Both the position numbers and the translations under genes were made by a program. A stretch of 64,000 nt of DNA, taken from assembly GCF_011761565.1 (NCBI RefSeq), contig NZ_JAASRM010000001.1, positions 3,844,139-3,908,138 of the forward strand, in the 5' to 3' direction. Origin of the DNA: Rhizomicrobium palustre. GTDB lineage: Bacteria; Pseudomonadota; Alphaproteobacteria; Micropepsales; Micropepsaceae. Below are positions 49,715 to 58,633 of the stretch, in pieces. The notes beneath the pieces are model-generated. The model had not been told where the DNA came from. It made no database searches and worked only from the letters and a program-made list of their open reading frames with translations. Position 1 is the stretch's first letter. Every line of letters starts with the position of its first letter.

Positions 49715-52387
49715 TCAGACATCGCGCTCCACTTTTTTGAGAGCCGCTTGCGCCGCCGCAAGACGAGCGACAGGCACGCGGAACGGCGAACACGAGACAT
49801 AATTCAGCCCTACTTCGTGACACAAAGCGATGGAATCGGGATCGCCGCCATGCTCGCCGCAGATGCCGACATCAAGATCGCTGCGAGTCTTACGACCGCG
49901 TTCGGCTGCGATCTTGATCAACTCGCCAACACCATCGCGATCGATTGTCACAAACGGATCGCGCATCAGAAGTCCTTTCATTTGATACTCAGTCAAGAAA
50001 GGACCGGCATCATCACGGCTGATACCGCAAGTCGTTTGCGTTAGATCGTTTGTGCCGAAGGAGAAGAATTCGGCGGTCTGTGCAAGATCACCGGCGCGCA
50101 ATGCGGCGCGCGGCAACTCGATCATTGTGCCGATCTTATACTGCGGCAGTTTTCCGCGTTCTTTCTTCACCTGCTGCGCCACGGTTTCGATGACGTCCTT
50201 GGCGAAGTCGAGTTCCTGCTTCCAAGCCACTACCGGAATCATGATTTCGGCGATGACTTTTTTGCCTTCGGCTTCGACATTAAGTGCGGCTTCGAGAATC
50301 GCGCGCGCTTGCATCGCGGTGATTTCCGGGAAGGTGATTCCAAGGCGGCAGCCGCGATGGCCGAGCATCGGATTCATCTCGTGAAGCTGATTGGCCTTCT
50401 GTTTCAGCTTGGCAACGGAAAGGTCCGCGGACTTCGCAACCGCCGCATATTCCTCTTCCTTGTGCGGCAGGAATTCATGCAGCGGCGGATCGAGCAGACG
50501 GATGATCACCGGCAGCCCGTCCATGACACGGAAAATTTCTTCGAAATCGCCGCGCTGCATGGGCAGAAGCTTCGCGAGAGCGCGTTCGCGTTCTTCCACC
50601 GTTTCCGACAGAATCATCTGGCGCACGGCCACGATGCGATCGCCATCGAAGAACATATGCTCGGTGCGGCAGAGGCCGATGCCTTGCGCGCCAAAGGACC
50701 GCGCGGTGCGCGCATCGGTCGGCGTATCGGCATTGGTGTAGACCTTCAACTCGCGCACTTCATCGGCCCAGTTCATCAGCGTGTTGAAATCGCCGGTAAG
50801 TTCGGGCTTCTGCATCGGTACGCGGCCCTGATAGACCACGCCCGCCGAGCCATCGATGGTGATGACATCGCCCTGCTTCAGCATCTTGTCGCCCACCGCC
50901 ATGCATTTGGCGTCGTAATCGATGCGGATGGAACCCGCACCGGCCACGCATGGACGGCCCATGCCACGCGCAACCACGGCCGCGTGAGAAGTCATGCCGC
51001 CACGCGCCGTAAGGATACCCTTGGCCGCATGCATGCCGTGAATGTCTTCCGGGCTGGTTTCCTGGCGAACCAGGATGACATCATGGCCTTCATTGGTGAG
51101 CTTCTCGGCTTCGTCAGCAGTGAATACGATTTCGCCGATGGCTGCGCCCGGAGAGGCCGCAAGACCGGTGGAGAATTTCAGCTTAGGTGCTTTCGGGTCG
51201 AGGGTCGGGTGCAGCAATTGATCAAGCGCTGCGGGGTCGACACGCTGCACGGCGGTCTTCTTGTCGATCAGGCCCTCGCTGACGAGATCGATGGCGACTT
51301 TCAGCGCGGCCTTGGCGGTGCGCTTGCCGGCGCGGCATTGCAGCATCCAGAGCTTGCCTTCCTGGATGGTGAATTCGACGTCCTGCATTTCCTTGAAGTG
51401 GTTTTCAAGCTTCTGCCCGATGCCAAGGAGCTCCTTGTACATATTGGGCATGGCCTCTTCCATCGACGGCTTCTTGCCGCCCTGGCGTTCACGCACCAGC
51501 TTGGTGATCGGCTGCGGAGTGCGGATACCGGCCACCACGTCTTCGCCTTGCGCGTTGATGAGATATTCGCCGTAGAGATATTTCTCGCCATTGCCGGGGT
51601 CGCGCGTGAAGGCCACACCCGTAGCAGACGTATCGCCGCGATTACCGAACACCATCGCCTGCACGTTCACCGCCGTGCCCCAATCGCCGGGGATCTTATT
51701 CAAGCGGCGATAGGTTTGCGCGCGGGTGCACATCCAGCTTGAGAAGACGGCGCCAATGCCGCCCCAAAGCTGCTCTTCCACCGTATCCGGGAAGGGCTTG
51801 CCGAGCTTCTTCTGGACGAGTTCCTTGAACTTCGCCGTGACGGTTTTCAGATCGCCCGCATCGAGATCGGTGTCGAGCTCAACGCCTTTGGCTTCTTTGG
51901 CGTGGTCGAGGATTTCCTCGAAATCGGCATGCTCCATTCCGAGCACGACGTTCGAATACATCTGCACGAAGCGGCGATAGCTGTCCCAGGCAAAGCGCGG
52001 GTTGTTGGTCAGCTTGATCACGCCTTCCACGGTCTCCGGCGTCAGGCCGAGATTGAGAACCGTATCCATCATACCTGGCATGGAGACGCGCGCGCCGGAG
52101 CGCACCGAGACCAAGAGCGGGCGTTCCGGATCGCCCAGCTTGGCGTCCATCAAACGGCCCATGCGGATCACCGCGGCTTCCACCTGCTCCTTCAGGTCCG
52201 CGGGATAGGTCTGGTTGTTGGCATAATAGTAGGTGCAGACCTCGGTGGTGATGCTGAAGCCCGGAGGAACAGGCAACCCAAGGTTGCTCATTTCCGCGAG
52301 ATTGGCACCCTTGCCGCCTAAGAGGTTGCGCATACTGGCATCGCCGTCGGCGCTACCGTCCCCAAATGTATAGACCCATTTGCTCAT
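49715..52387 (-). CDS. ppdK: Pyruvate, phosphate dikinase
   Basis: Interconverts pyruvate, ATP and phosphate with phosphoenolpyruvate, AMP and pyrophosphate. The protein is 890 residues from the ATG at 52387 (four residues shorter than from the GTG at 52399). It opens with WVYTFGDG..DGDASMRNLLGGKGANLAEM of the ATP-grasp domain. The phosphohistidine is in LTARGGMTSHAAVVARGMGRPCV near residue 455, and the C-terminal PEP barrel includes GIGLCRTEHMFF and GTNDLTQTTCG. A clear terminator follows. Confidence 0.97.
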   Translation of the reverse strand: MSKWVYTFGDGSADGDASMRNLLGGKGANLAEMSNLGLPVPPGFSITTEVCTYYYANNQTYPADLKEQVEAAVIRMGRLMDAKLGDPERPLLVSVRSGARVSMPGMMDTVLNLGLTPETVEGVIKLTNNPRFAWDSYRRFVQMYSNVVLGMEHADFEEILDHAKEAKGVELDTDLDAGDLKTVTAKFKELVQKKLGKPFPDTVEEQLWGGIGAVFSSWMCTRAQTYRRLNKIPGDWGTAVNVQAMVFGNRGDTSATGVAFTRDPGNGEKYLYGEYLINAQGEDVVAGIRTPQPITKLVRERQGGKKPSMEEAMPNMYKELLGIGQKLENHFKEMQDVEFTIQEGKLWMLQCRAGKRTAKAALKVAIDLVSEGLIDKKTAVQRVDPAALDQLLHPTLDPKAPKLKFSTGLAASPGAAIGEIVFTADEAEKLTNEGHDVILVRQETSPEDIHGMHAAKGILTARGGMTSHAAVVARGMGRPCVAGAGSIRIDYDAKCMAVGDKMLKQGDVITIDGSAGVVYQGRVPMQKPELTGDFNTLMNWADEVRELKVYTNADTPTDARTARSFGAQGIGLCRTEHMFFDGDRIVAVRQMILSETVEERERALAKLLPMQRGDFEEIFRVMDGLPVIIRLLDPPLHEFLPHKEEEYAAVAKSADLSVAKLKQKANQLHEMNPMLGHRGCRLGITFPEITAMQARAILEAALNVEAEGKKVIAEIMIPVVAWKQELDFAKDVIETVAQQVKKERGKLPQYKIGTMIELPRAALRAGDLAQTAEFFSFGTNDLTQTTCGISRDDAGPFLTEYQMKGLLMRDPFVTIDRDGVGELIKIAAERGRKTRSDLDVGICGEHGGDPDSIALCHEVGLNYVSCSPFRVPVARLAAAQAALKKVERDV

Positions 52388-52590
52388 CGTTTCTCTCACC
52401 TAGTTTTGTTGTGATTGTTGTGAGGACCCGATCCTGGGCGCCGAGGCGCATCGGCAGGCACAATTCGGGACCCTGCAGCGCAAAGAGATCGCGTCGCGTT
52501 GGTGATCCCGATGTGGTTAAGACCCGCATAAGCCGGCCCTGCCAAAAAGAGGGAAAGGGAACTCACACTGTAATTTCAGGAGTAATACGC

Positions 52591-52791
52591 ATGCGTTCAC
52601 GACGCAATGTGGCAGGCTGGCGCTATTTTTTGATCGATTATTGCTGGTGCGAAATCTACCCTGGCACAGTCACGCTGGAAGCGTCTGCGCTGAAGGCGAT
52701 TGCCTGGGGACCGAGGGTCCTGCAATCGGAGATTTCAGGTAGCGTGATACGCCCAAATATGGCGAAAAGCGAGCCGATGCCCCTCAACTGA
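52591..52791 (+). CDS. Doubtful small ORF, 66 residues
   Basis: The frame starts at ATG 52591, eight bases after an AGGAG (GGAG at 52579-52582), the only argument for it. The product would begin MRSRRNVAGWRYFLIDYCWC and has no domain that I recognise. Composition is not clearly coding. Confidence 0.2.
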   Translation: MRSRRNVAGWRYFLIDYCWCEIYPGTVTLEASALKAIAWGPRVLQSEISGSVIRPNMAKSEPMPLN

Positions 52792-53026
52792 CATGCGTAT
52801 AGTTTTGCCAAATGGCGCATTTTGCATGCGCAGTTATGATTATTTTATAGGCATTTTGAATATGGCGAAAATCGGCCATTTCTCGCCTTTTCCGCGCATG
52901 CGACAGTTGTGACCCCGGTGTCATTCCACACCGCACAATTGGTATTCGCACCTTACAAATTCCGCTTTTGGGCGTGCCCAATCCGCAGGCGCGACAATTG
53001 GCGCCGACGTTTCACAGGGTGAAGTC

Positions 53027-53204
53027 GTGCGTGCTTCGAGGGCCTGCACCCCAATCGCACTGCCTCTCGTTCACAGCCTGCGCGCAGGCCACCTCAGCAT
53101 GACGAGAGTTTTTAAATCCCAATCTCGTCATGCTGAGGTGCGAGCCGCGTAAAACTGTAAGTGATTCAAGCAATTGCCCGGGCGGCGAGCCTCGAAGCAC
53201 GCAC
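53027..53204. repeat. Long imperfect inverted repeat, about 80-base arms
   Basis: The outer ends GTGCGTGCTTCGAG (53027-53040) and CTCGAAGCACGCAC (53191-53204) are exact complements. The inner ends CCTCAGCATGACGAG (53092-53106) and CTCGTCATGCTGAGG (53124-53138) are too. The left arm has a GCCTGCGCGCAGGC palindrome. The pattern (GTCATGCTGAGG at one end, TTCGAGG...GCACGCAC at the other) is a dispersed element common in alphaproteobacteria; here two copies face each other. Confidence 0.7.
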
Positions 53205-53214
53205 CACCAGACCT

Positions 53215-53356
53215 GTCATCCCGGACGCGCCCACGAAAATCGCGTCATCTGTCACAAAGGCGCGATCCGGGACCTACTCGGAAATCTGTGCTGGCGCAAA
53301 AGTGGGTCCCGGGTCTCTCAGCCGATGCTGCGCACCGCCTGATCGCCCGGGATGAC
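53215..53356. repeat. Second repetitive element with GTCATCCCGG termini
   Basis: Ends are GTCATCCCGG (53215-53224) and CCCGGGATGAC (53346-53356), inverted. Inside are GCGCGATCCGGGACC and GGGTCCCGGGTCTC segments that can pair internally. It directly abuts the 3' end of glyS. No coding capacity is seen. Confidence 0.6.
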
Positions 53357-53366
53357 AGCTCTTTTG

Positions 53367-55433
53367 CTACCCTTCAATCTTCGAGAAATCAGCCACCAGA
53401 TGCAGCGTGGCGCGAAGTTGCGAAAGCAGCAGCAAGCGGTTCTTGCGCAGACTCGCATCCTTATCGTTCACCGTCACCTTATCGAAAAACGCGTCCACTG
53501 GCGCGCGCAGCCCGGCCATCACACCCATGGCTTCGACAAAGCGCTCGGCTTCAATATCGGCCTTCACCTGCCCGGCTGCTTTCTGAAGTTCGGCGAACAG
53601 CGCCATTTCTTCCTCCAGCACCAGCGCGGAAGCCTCCGCCTCGCCTTCGTAAGTGGTTTTGTCTTTCTTCTCTTCGGCCTTCAAAATATTGGCCGCGCGC
53701 TTGTAGCCCGCGAGGAGATTGGTGCCCGCCTCGGTCTTGAGGAAGGACTGCAACGCCTCCACCCGCGCCACGAGCCGCACCAGATCATCTTCATTGCCGA
53801 GAGAGAACACGGCATCGATCAGATCATACCGCGTGCCTTTTTCTTTCAACGCGACCTTCAGACGGTCGGCGAAGAATGTGAGCAGCTCCGAGTGCACAAT
53901 TCTCCCGATACCCTTTTCGGAATTATAATAGTCCGCTTGGCTGGTATGAGCCGTCAGCGGAAGAAACAATTTATTCTCAAGAATAAGACGGATTACGCCA
54001 AGAGCCGCCCGTCTCAAGGCAAATGGGTCACCCGATCCCGTCGGCTTTTCATCGTATCGGAAAAACCAAACAAGCTGATCCAGCTTATCCGCCAGCGCCA
54101 CAGCGATGGAGACCTTGCTTGTCGGCACGGCATCGCTGGGGCCTACTGGCTTATAGTGATCGCGGATGGCATCGGCGACTTCGGCGTCTTCGCCGTCATG
54201 GATGGCGTAATAGCGGCCCATCACGCCTTGCAATTCGGGGAACTCGCCCACCACGCCAGTCGTCAAATCCGCCTTGCACAGCAGCGCGGCGCGTTTGGCT
54301 TTTTCCACATCGGCGCCGATCTTGGCCGCGATCTCGCCTGCCAGCGCCACAATGCGCATCACGCGCTCATACTGCGTGCCGAGCTTGGCGTGGAAGGTGA
54401 TGCCCTTTAGCGCGTCGACGCGATCCGCAAGCTTGGTCTGACGATCCAAATCCCAGAAGAATTTCGCATCCGACAAACGGGCGCGCAGCACGCGCTCGTT
54501 ACCGGCGATGATCGCCGCGCCGCCATCCTCGGCCACCATATTGGAGACCACCGCGAAGCGATTGGCGAATTTGCCGGTCTTAGGATCGCGCAGCGAGAAA
54601 TACTTCTGATGCGTGCGCATCGAGGTCTGCAAAATCTCCGCTGGCACATCCATGAACTGATCTTCGATGCGGCCGATCAGCACCGTCGGCCATTCGTTCA
54701 GGCCCGCGACTTCCTCCAAAAGGCCCTCATCCTCGATCAGCTCCAAGCCCAGCGCGAAAGCGGCGGTCTTGGCCTGTTCCAGAATGGTTTCCTTGCGGTC
54801 GGCCGCATCCAGCATCACATGATGATGCTTAAGGTCGGCGCGATACATCTCGAAGCTATTGGCGGTGATGACGCCCGCCGACAGGAAGCGATGGCCGCGG
54901 GTTTGCTTGCCGCTTTTCACGCCCGCAAACTCGAACGGCACCACTTCGCCGCCCAGCGTGCAGAGGATCGAATGCAAGGGGCGCACCCAGCGCGTCGCCT
55001 CGCCCGGAATCCAGCGCATGGATTTGGGCCAAGGCAGTTTCGCCATGCATTCCGGGATCACTTCGGCCAGCACTTCGGCGGTGTCGCGGCCTTTGCGATG
55101 AATGACGGCGACATAGAATTCGCCCTTGCCGTCATCGCGCTTTTCGCATTGTTCCAGCGTCACACCAGCCGAACGCAGAAAGCCTTCAATGGCTTTTTCG
55201 GGCGCGGTGATACGCGGACCTTTCTTTTCCTCGGACACGTCCGGCTGTTTCACCGGCAGACCGGCGCAGACGAGCGTCAAGCGGCGCGGCCCCGCGAAAG
55301 CCTTGGAGCCTTCGAACAAAAGACCGCGATCCGACAGCGCGCCGACGACCAGCCGCTCCAAATCCTTGGCGGCCTGCGCCTGCATGCGCGCGGGAATTTC
55401 TTCGGAGAACAGTTCAAGAAGCAAATCAGCCAT
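53367..55433 (-). CDS. glyS: Glycyl-tRNA synthetase beta subunit
   Basis: The tRNA-binding subunit of the alpha2beta2 glycyl-tRNA synthetase. It is 688 residues from the ATG at 55433, which begins MADLLLELFSEEIPARM, the invariant start of the family. The HD-like region (GEFPELQGVMGRYYA...) and the C-terminal anticodon-binding domain (FFDKVTVNDKDASLRKNRLLLLSQLRATLHLVADFSKIEG) are present. An upstream in-frame start at 55475 lies inside glyQ and is unlikely. The ATG is one base after the glyQ stop. Confidence 0.95.
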   Translation of the reverse strand: MADLLLELFSEEIPARMQAQAAKDLERLVVGALSDRGLLFEGSKAFAGPRRLTLVCAGLPVKQPDVSEEKKGPRITAPEKAIEGFLRSAGVTLEQCEKRDDGKGEFYVAVIHRKGRDTAEVLAEVIPECMAKLPWPKSMRWIPGEATRWVRPLHSILCTLGGEVVPFEFAGVKSGKQTRGHRFLSAGVITANSFEMYRADLKHHHVMLDAADRKETILEQAKTAAFALGLELIEDEGLLEEVAGLNEWPTVLIGRIEDQFMDVPAEILQTSMRTHQKYFSLRDPKTGKFANRFAVVSNMVAEDGGAAIIAGNERVLRARLSDAKFFWDLDRQTKLADRVDALKGITFHAKLGTQYERVMRIVALAGEIAAKIGADVEKAKRAALLCKADLTTGVVGEFPELQGVMGRYYAIHDGEDAEVADAIRDHYKPVGPSDAVPTSKVSIAVALADKLDQLVWFFRYDEKPTGSGDPFALRRAALGVIRLILENKLFLPLTAHTSQADYYNSEKGIGRIVHSELLTFFADRLKVALKEKGTRYDLIDAVFSLGNEDDLVRLVARVEALQSFLKTEAGTNLLAGYKRAANILKAEEKKDKTTYEGEAEASALVLEEEMALFAELQKAAGQVKADIEAERFVEAMGVMAGLRAPVDAFFDKVTVNDKDASLRKNRLLLLSQLRATLHLVADFSKIEG

Positions 55434-55434
55434 A

Positions 55435-56307
55435 TCAGCCAAACCTCGGCTCGTAAGCGCCCATGGGTGTCGCAAGCCAGCCTTCGCAGCACATTTTGGC
55501 GAGGGCGCGCACGCGGGCGATGTAGGCGGCGCGTTCAGTGACGGAGATCACGCCGCGCGCATCCAGCAAGTTGAAGCAATGCGAAGCCTTGATGCATTGG
55601 TCATAAGCGGGCAGCGGCACGCCTTTTTCGACCAGCGATTTGCATTCGGCTTCGGCGTCCTCGAAATGCCGCTTCAGCATCTCGGTATTGGCGTGCTCGA
55701 AATCGTAAGCCGAGAACTCACGCTCCGACTGGTGAAACACTTCGCCATAGCGAAAATTTTCGTTGAAAGCCAAGTCGTAGACGAACTCGACGCCCTGCAC
55801 ATACATGGCGAGGCGTTCCAGGCCATAGGTGATCTCGGCGCAAACCGGATCGCAATCGATGCCGCCGACCTGCTGGAAATAGGTGAACTGCGTCACCTCC
55901 ATGCCGTCGCACCAAACTTCCCAGCCCAGGCCCCAGGCGCCCAGCGTCGGGCTTTCCCAATCGTCTTCCACGAAGCGCACATCATGCTTCATCGGGTCGA
56001 GGCCGATGGCCTTCAAAGAGCCGAGATAAAGCTCCTGAACATTCTCCGGGCAGGGCTTCAGGATCACCTGATACTGATAATAATGCTGCAGGCGGTTCGG
56101 GTTCTCGCCATAGCGGCCATCCTTGGGGCGGCGGGAAGGCTGCACATAGGCCGCGCGCCAGGGCCTCGGACCAAGCGCCCGCAAGGTGGTGGCCGGGTGG
56201 AAGGTACCCGCCCCCATCTCCACATCATAAGGCTGCAGGATCAGGCAGCCTTGCGCCGCCCAATAATTCTGAAGGGTCAGGATCAGGTCCTGAAATGTTT
56301 TCGCCAC
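55435..56307 (-). CDS. glyQ: Glycyl-tRNA synthetase alpha subunit
   Basis: The catalytic class II subunit. It is 290 residues. [47 protein letters not shown] is the conserved opening with motif 2 residues. [32 protein letters not shown] and [22 protein letters not shown] follow. It is the first gene of glyQS. Confidence 0.96.
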   Translation of the reverse strand: MAKTFQDLILTLQNYWAAQGCLILQPYDVEMGAGTFHPATTLRALGPRPWRAAYVQPSRRPKDGRYGENPNRLQHYYQYQVILKPCPENVQELYLGSLKAIGLDPMKHDVRFVEDDWESPTLGAWGLGWEVWCDGMEVTQFTYFQQVGGIDCDPVCAEITYGLERLAMYVQGVEFVYDLAFNENFRYGEVFHQSEREFSAYDFEHANTEMLKRHFEDAEAECKSLVEKGVPLPAYDQCIKASHCFNLLDARGVISVTERAAYIARVRALAKMCCEGWLATPMGAYEPRFG

Positions 56308-56414
56308 GATCGGTGCCTCGGAGCGTCAGCCAAATACCGTAAGGCTGCGCGACAGCTAAAGAATCCGCCGGAACCTAGCGGCGCGAGCGCGGGCAAACAA
56401 CAGCAAATGCCACC

Positions 56415-56572
56415 CTTTAACCTCCCCCTCGCGGGGAGGTCGATCCGACGCAGCGAGAGCGAAGACGGATCGGGTGGGGGAAGCGGCGGAAGCACAGCTC
56501 AATCGCTTCCCCCCACCGAAATGCTTCGCTTCGCTTTCGCATTTCGACCTCCCCACAAGGGGGAGGTTAAAG
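56415..56572. repeat. Nested inverted-repeat element between glyQ and the methyltransferase gene
   Basis: The 28-base outer arms (56415-56442 and 56545-56572) are inverted complements at 26 of 28 positions; each arm contains its own CCTCCCC/GGGGAGG-type hairpin. A second inverted pair lies inside (GGGTGGGGGAAGCG and CGCTTCCCCCCACC). The right end reaches past the TAA of the methyltransferase gene at 56567, so the repeat supplies that stop codon. The family is dispersed in alphaproteobacterial genomes; the hairpin at 6667 shares its core. Confidence 0.8.
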
Positions 56573-57286
56573 GGTCAGTCCCCGCTCACCCCTTAAGACC
56601 GCATCGGCCTCTGGCGTATAGCGCCCGTCCGCCTCGTGCAGCACCAGGCCGGGCAATAGCGCCATCGGCGAACGCGCGCCTTGGCGAGCCTGCAAAATAA
56701 CCCGTTTTGCAGGAACTCCAGCCTTGGGCCAGAGCGGAAAGACCGAAATACCCCGCTCCGGCAGGGCCTGAAGCGCCTCCGAAAGCCGGTCGGCGCGCAA
56801 AATCGTGGTAAACGCCCCCCCGGAAACCGTCCTTTTCAGCCCGGCGCGCAGCCAATCGGCCAGCCGCCCGCCATCTTGCAGCGCCCGCGCCTTGGCAGGA
56901 TCAGGGGCCGCCTGCCCCTCCTCGCCATGAAATGGCGGATTGGCGAAAACATGGTCGAAAGGCTTTCGATAGCAGGCCGGAAGGGCGAAAATATCTCCTG
57001 TTATCAGAGACATACGCTCCAGAAGCCCGTTTGCGGCGGCATTGGCAGAGCCCAGCTCTGCGGTCGGCGGGTCGATTTCCACGCCCTTGGCCCGCACGCC
57101 CGCCACCCGGGTCAGCAAACACAGCGCGGCCGTTCCCACCCCGGTGCCCAGCTCCAAGACCTCTTCCCCGGCCTCGGCGGGGACGGCGGCGGCGAGCATC
57201 ACCGCGTCCAGCCCGGCGCGAAACCCGGCCTCCGGCTGGCGGATGATGACGCGCCCGCCCAAAAAGCGATCTTCCGTCAGAGACAT
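56567..57286 (-). CDS. TrmN6-like class I methyltransferase (tRNA1(Val) A37 N6-methyltransferase family)
   Basis: A 239-residue SAM-dependent N6-adenine methyltransferase-type protein. SAM motif I is EVLELGTGVGTAALCLL, motif IV is DHVFANPPFHGEEG (NPPF), and LGGRVIIRQPEAGFRAGLDAVMLAAAV is the family's opening. In this family the target is A37 of tRNA1(Val) or a related tRNA or protein substrate. The last codons and the TAA stop lie in a repetitive element. The gene is close to the downstream DUF2007 gene on the same strand (gap of a few bases). Confidence 0.82.
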   Translation of the reverse strand: MSLTEDRFLGGRVIIRQPEAGFRAGLDAVMLAAAVPAEAGEEVLELGTGVGTAALCLLTRVAGVRAKGVEIDPPTAELGSANAAANGLLERMSLITGDIFALPACYRKPFDHVFANPPFHGEEGQAAPDPAKARALQDGGRLADWLRAGLKRTVSGGAFTTILRADRLSEALQALPERGISVFPLWPKAGVPAKRVILQARQGARSPMALLPGLVLHEADGRYTPEADAVLRGERGLTL

Positions 57287-57290
57287 CGCA

Positions 57291-57518
57291 TTATGCTTCT
57301 GGTTCCAAGGCCTTAGCGCCCAGCGCCTCGGTCAGAATGGCGCGCGCCTCGGCCTCATCCTCATCGGCCACCATCAGGCGGCGCGGCAGCACCCCGACGC
57401 TCCCCTCCATCACGCTCATGGCGCCATCAAAGACAACCGCGCCGATGCCGGCGTCCCTAAGCACGGCTTGGGCGTAATCGAGCTGAACCGGGTCATTCGT
57501 CTTCAATATGAGGCGCAT
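57291..57518 (-). CDS. DUF2007-domain protein
   Basis: A 75-residue protein with MRLILKTNDPVQLDYAQAVLRDAGIGAVVFDGAMSVMEGSVGVLPRRLMVADEDEAEARAILTE, the pattern of DUF2007 (putative prokaryotic signal-transducing family). The ATG at 57518 is chosen because upstream residues to 57614 look non-coding. It is upstream of and close to the methyltransferase gene, on the same strand. Confidence 0.8.
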   Translation of the reverse strand: MRLILKTNDPVQLDYAQAVLRDAGIGAVVFDGAMSVMEGSVGVLPRRLMVADEDEAEARAILTEALGAKALEPEA

Positions 57519-57637
57519 AGAGGCGATTCCAACTAGCAAGCGAAGCCATTGTATCACCGAAATCTTTCCTTGCCCGCTTGACCCAGGGCCGCGCCGCAAC
57601 CAATCTCCCGGCAAACAGACGCGAGCCCCCGCATAGC

Positions 57638-58633
57638 ATGCAAGTCAGCACCCGCACCGACATTTCACCCGTGGAACAACTGCATGCCCTGGTGGCAGCC
57701 GATATGCGTGCCACCGACGTCCTTATTCATGAGCGCCTGTCGAGCGCGGTGGCGCTGATCCCCGATCTCGCCAAGCATCTGATCGATTCCGGCGGCAAGC
57801 GGTTGCGCCCGCTCCTCACCCTCGCCGCGGCCCAGGTCGGCGGCTATCACGGCGCCCATCACATCAAGCTCGCCGCAGCGGTGGAGTTCATCCATACCGC
57901 CACGCTGCTACATGATGATGTCGTGGACGACAGCGCGCTGCGCCGGGGTAAGGTTTCGGCCAATATCGTCTGGGGCAATAAGGCGAGCGTGCTGGTTGGC
58001 GACTTTCTCTTCAGCCGCGCCTTCGAATTGATGGTCGAAACTGACGAGTTGAAAGTACTCGGCATTCTCTCGCATGCGTCCGCCGTGATCTCCGAAGGCG
58101 AAGTGATGCAGCTCAAATCCTCCGGCAATCTGCAAGCCTCCGAGGACCATTATCTGCGCGTCGTCAGCGCCAAGACGGCGGAGCTCTTCGCTGCGGCTGC
58201 CGAAGCTGGCGCGGTGATCGCGGGCGGTGAACACGCGAAAGCCTTGCGCGCCTATGGCCAAAATCTAGGTATCGCCTTCCAGCTTGTCGATGATGCGCTG
58301 GATTATTCCGGCCGTCAGGCGCTGATGGGCAAAGCCGTCGGCGATGATTTCCGCGAAGGAAAAGTCACCCTGCCCGTCATTCTCGCCGTGGCGCGCGCGG
58401 ATGAAGCCGCGCTGAAGTTCTGGAAAAAGACCATCGAAATGGGCACGCAAGGCGAAGCCGATCTCGACCGCGCCATCACGCTGGTCGAACAGACCGGCGC
58501 CATTGCCGATACGATGGAACGCGCCCGCGGTTACGCGGGTCTTGCCTGCCGCGCGCTCGAAACTCTGCCCGAAAGCAAAATCCGCGATGTGCTCGCCGCC
58601 GTCGCCGATTTCTGCGTCGCACGGGCGTATTAG
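57638..58633 (+). CDS. ispB: Polyprenyl diphosphate synthase (octaprenyl/solanesyl type)
   Basis: Makes the isoprenoid side chain of ubiquinone. It is 331 residues. The first aspartate-rich motif is TLLHDDVVDDSALRRG and the second is LGIAFQLVDDALDYSG. GGKRLRPLLTLAAA is the IPP-binding start, and LSSGNLQASEDHYLRVVSAKTAELFAAA is conserved. The ATG at 57638 has no strong site; an in-frame TTG at 57578 is possible. It is convergent with the Slam-like gene, overlapping it by four bases. Chain length cannot be read reliably. Confidence 0.9.
   Translation: MQVSTRTDISPVEQLHALVAADMRATDVLIHERLSSAVALIPDLAKHLIDSGGKRLRPLLTLAAAQVGGYHGAHHIKLAAAVEFIHTATLLHDDVVDDSALRRGKVSANIVWGNKASVLVGDFLFSRAFELMVETDELKVLGILSHASAVISEGEVMQLKSSGNLQASEDHYLRVVSAKTAELFAAAAEAGAVIAGGEHAKALRAYGQNLGIAFQLVDDALDYSGRQALMGKAVGDDFREGKVTLPVILAVARADEAALKFWKKTIEMGTQGEADLDRAITLVEQTGAIADTMERARGYAGLACRALETLPESKIRDVLAAVADFCVARAY

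Larger units (their letters stand above)
52388..53366. other. About 1 kb without a convincing gene; repeat-rich
   Basis: The region between ppdK and glyS has three parts. 52388-52790 holds the ppdK leader and one weak small frame (listed separately). 52791-53020 is A+T-richer and contains two copies of AATATGGCGAAAA (52756-52768 and 52859-52871) and several short GCGCAT/ATGCGC palindromes. 53027-53356 is made of two repetitive elements listed separately. No tRNA or known RNA is recognised. Confidence 0.6.

Noticed and set aside
50309-51742. Plus-strand open frame of 477 codons opposite ppdK
   Set aside because: Antisense to ppdK and without any recognisable motif.
54609-56700. Long plus-strand frames opposite glyS and glyQ
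   Set aside because: Shadows of glyQS; one also runs through the nested repeat element.
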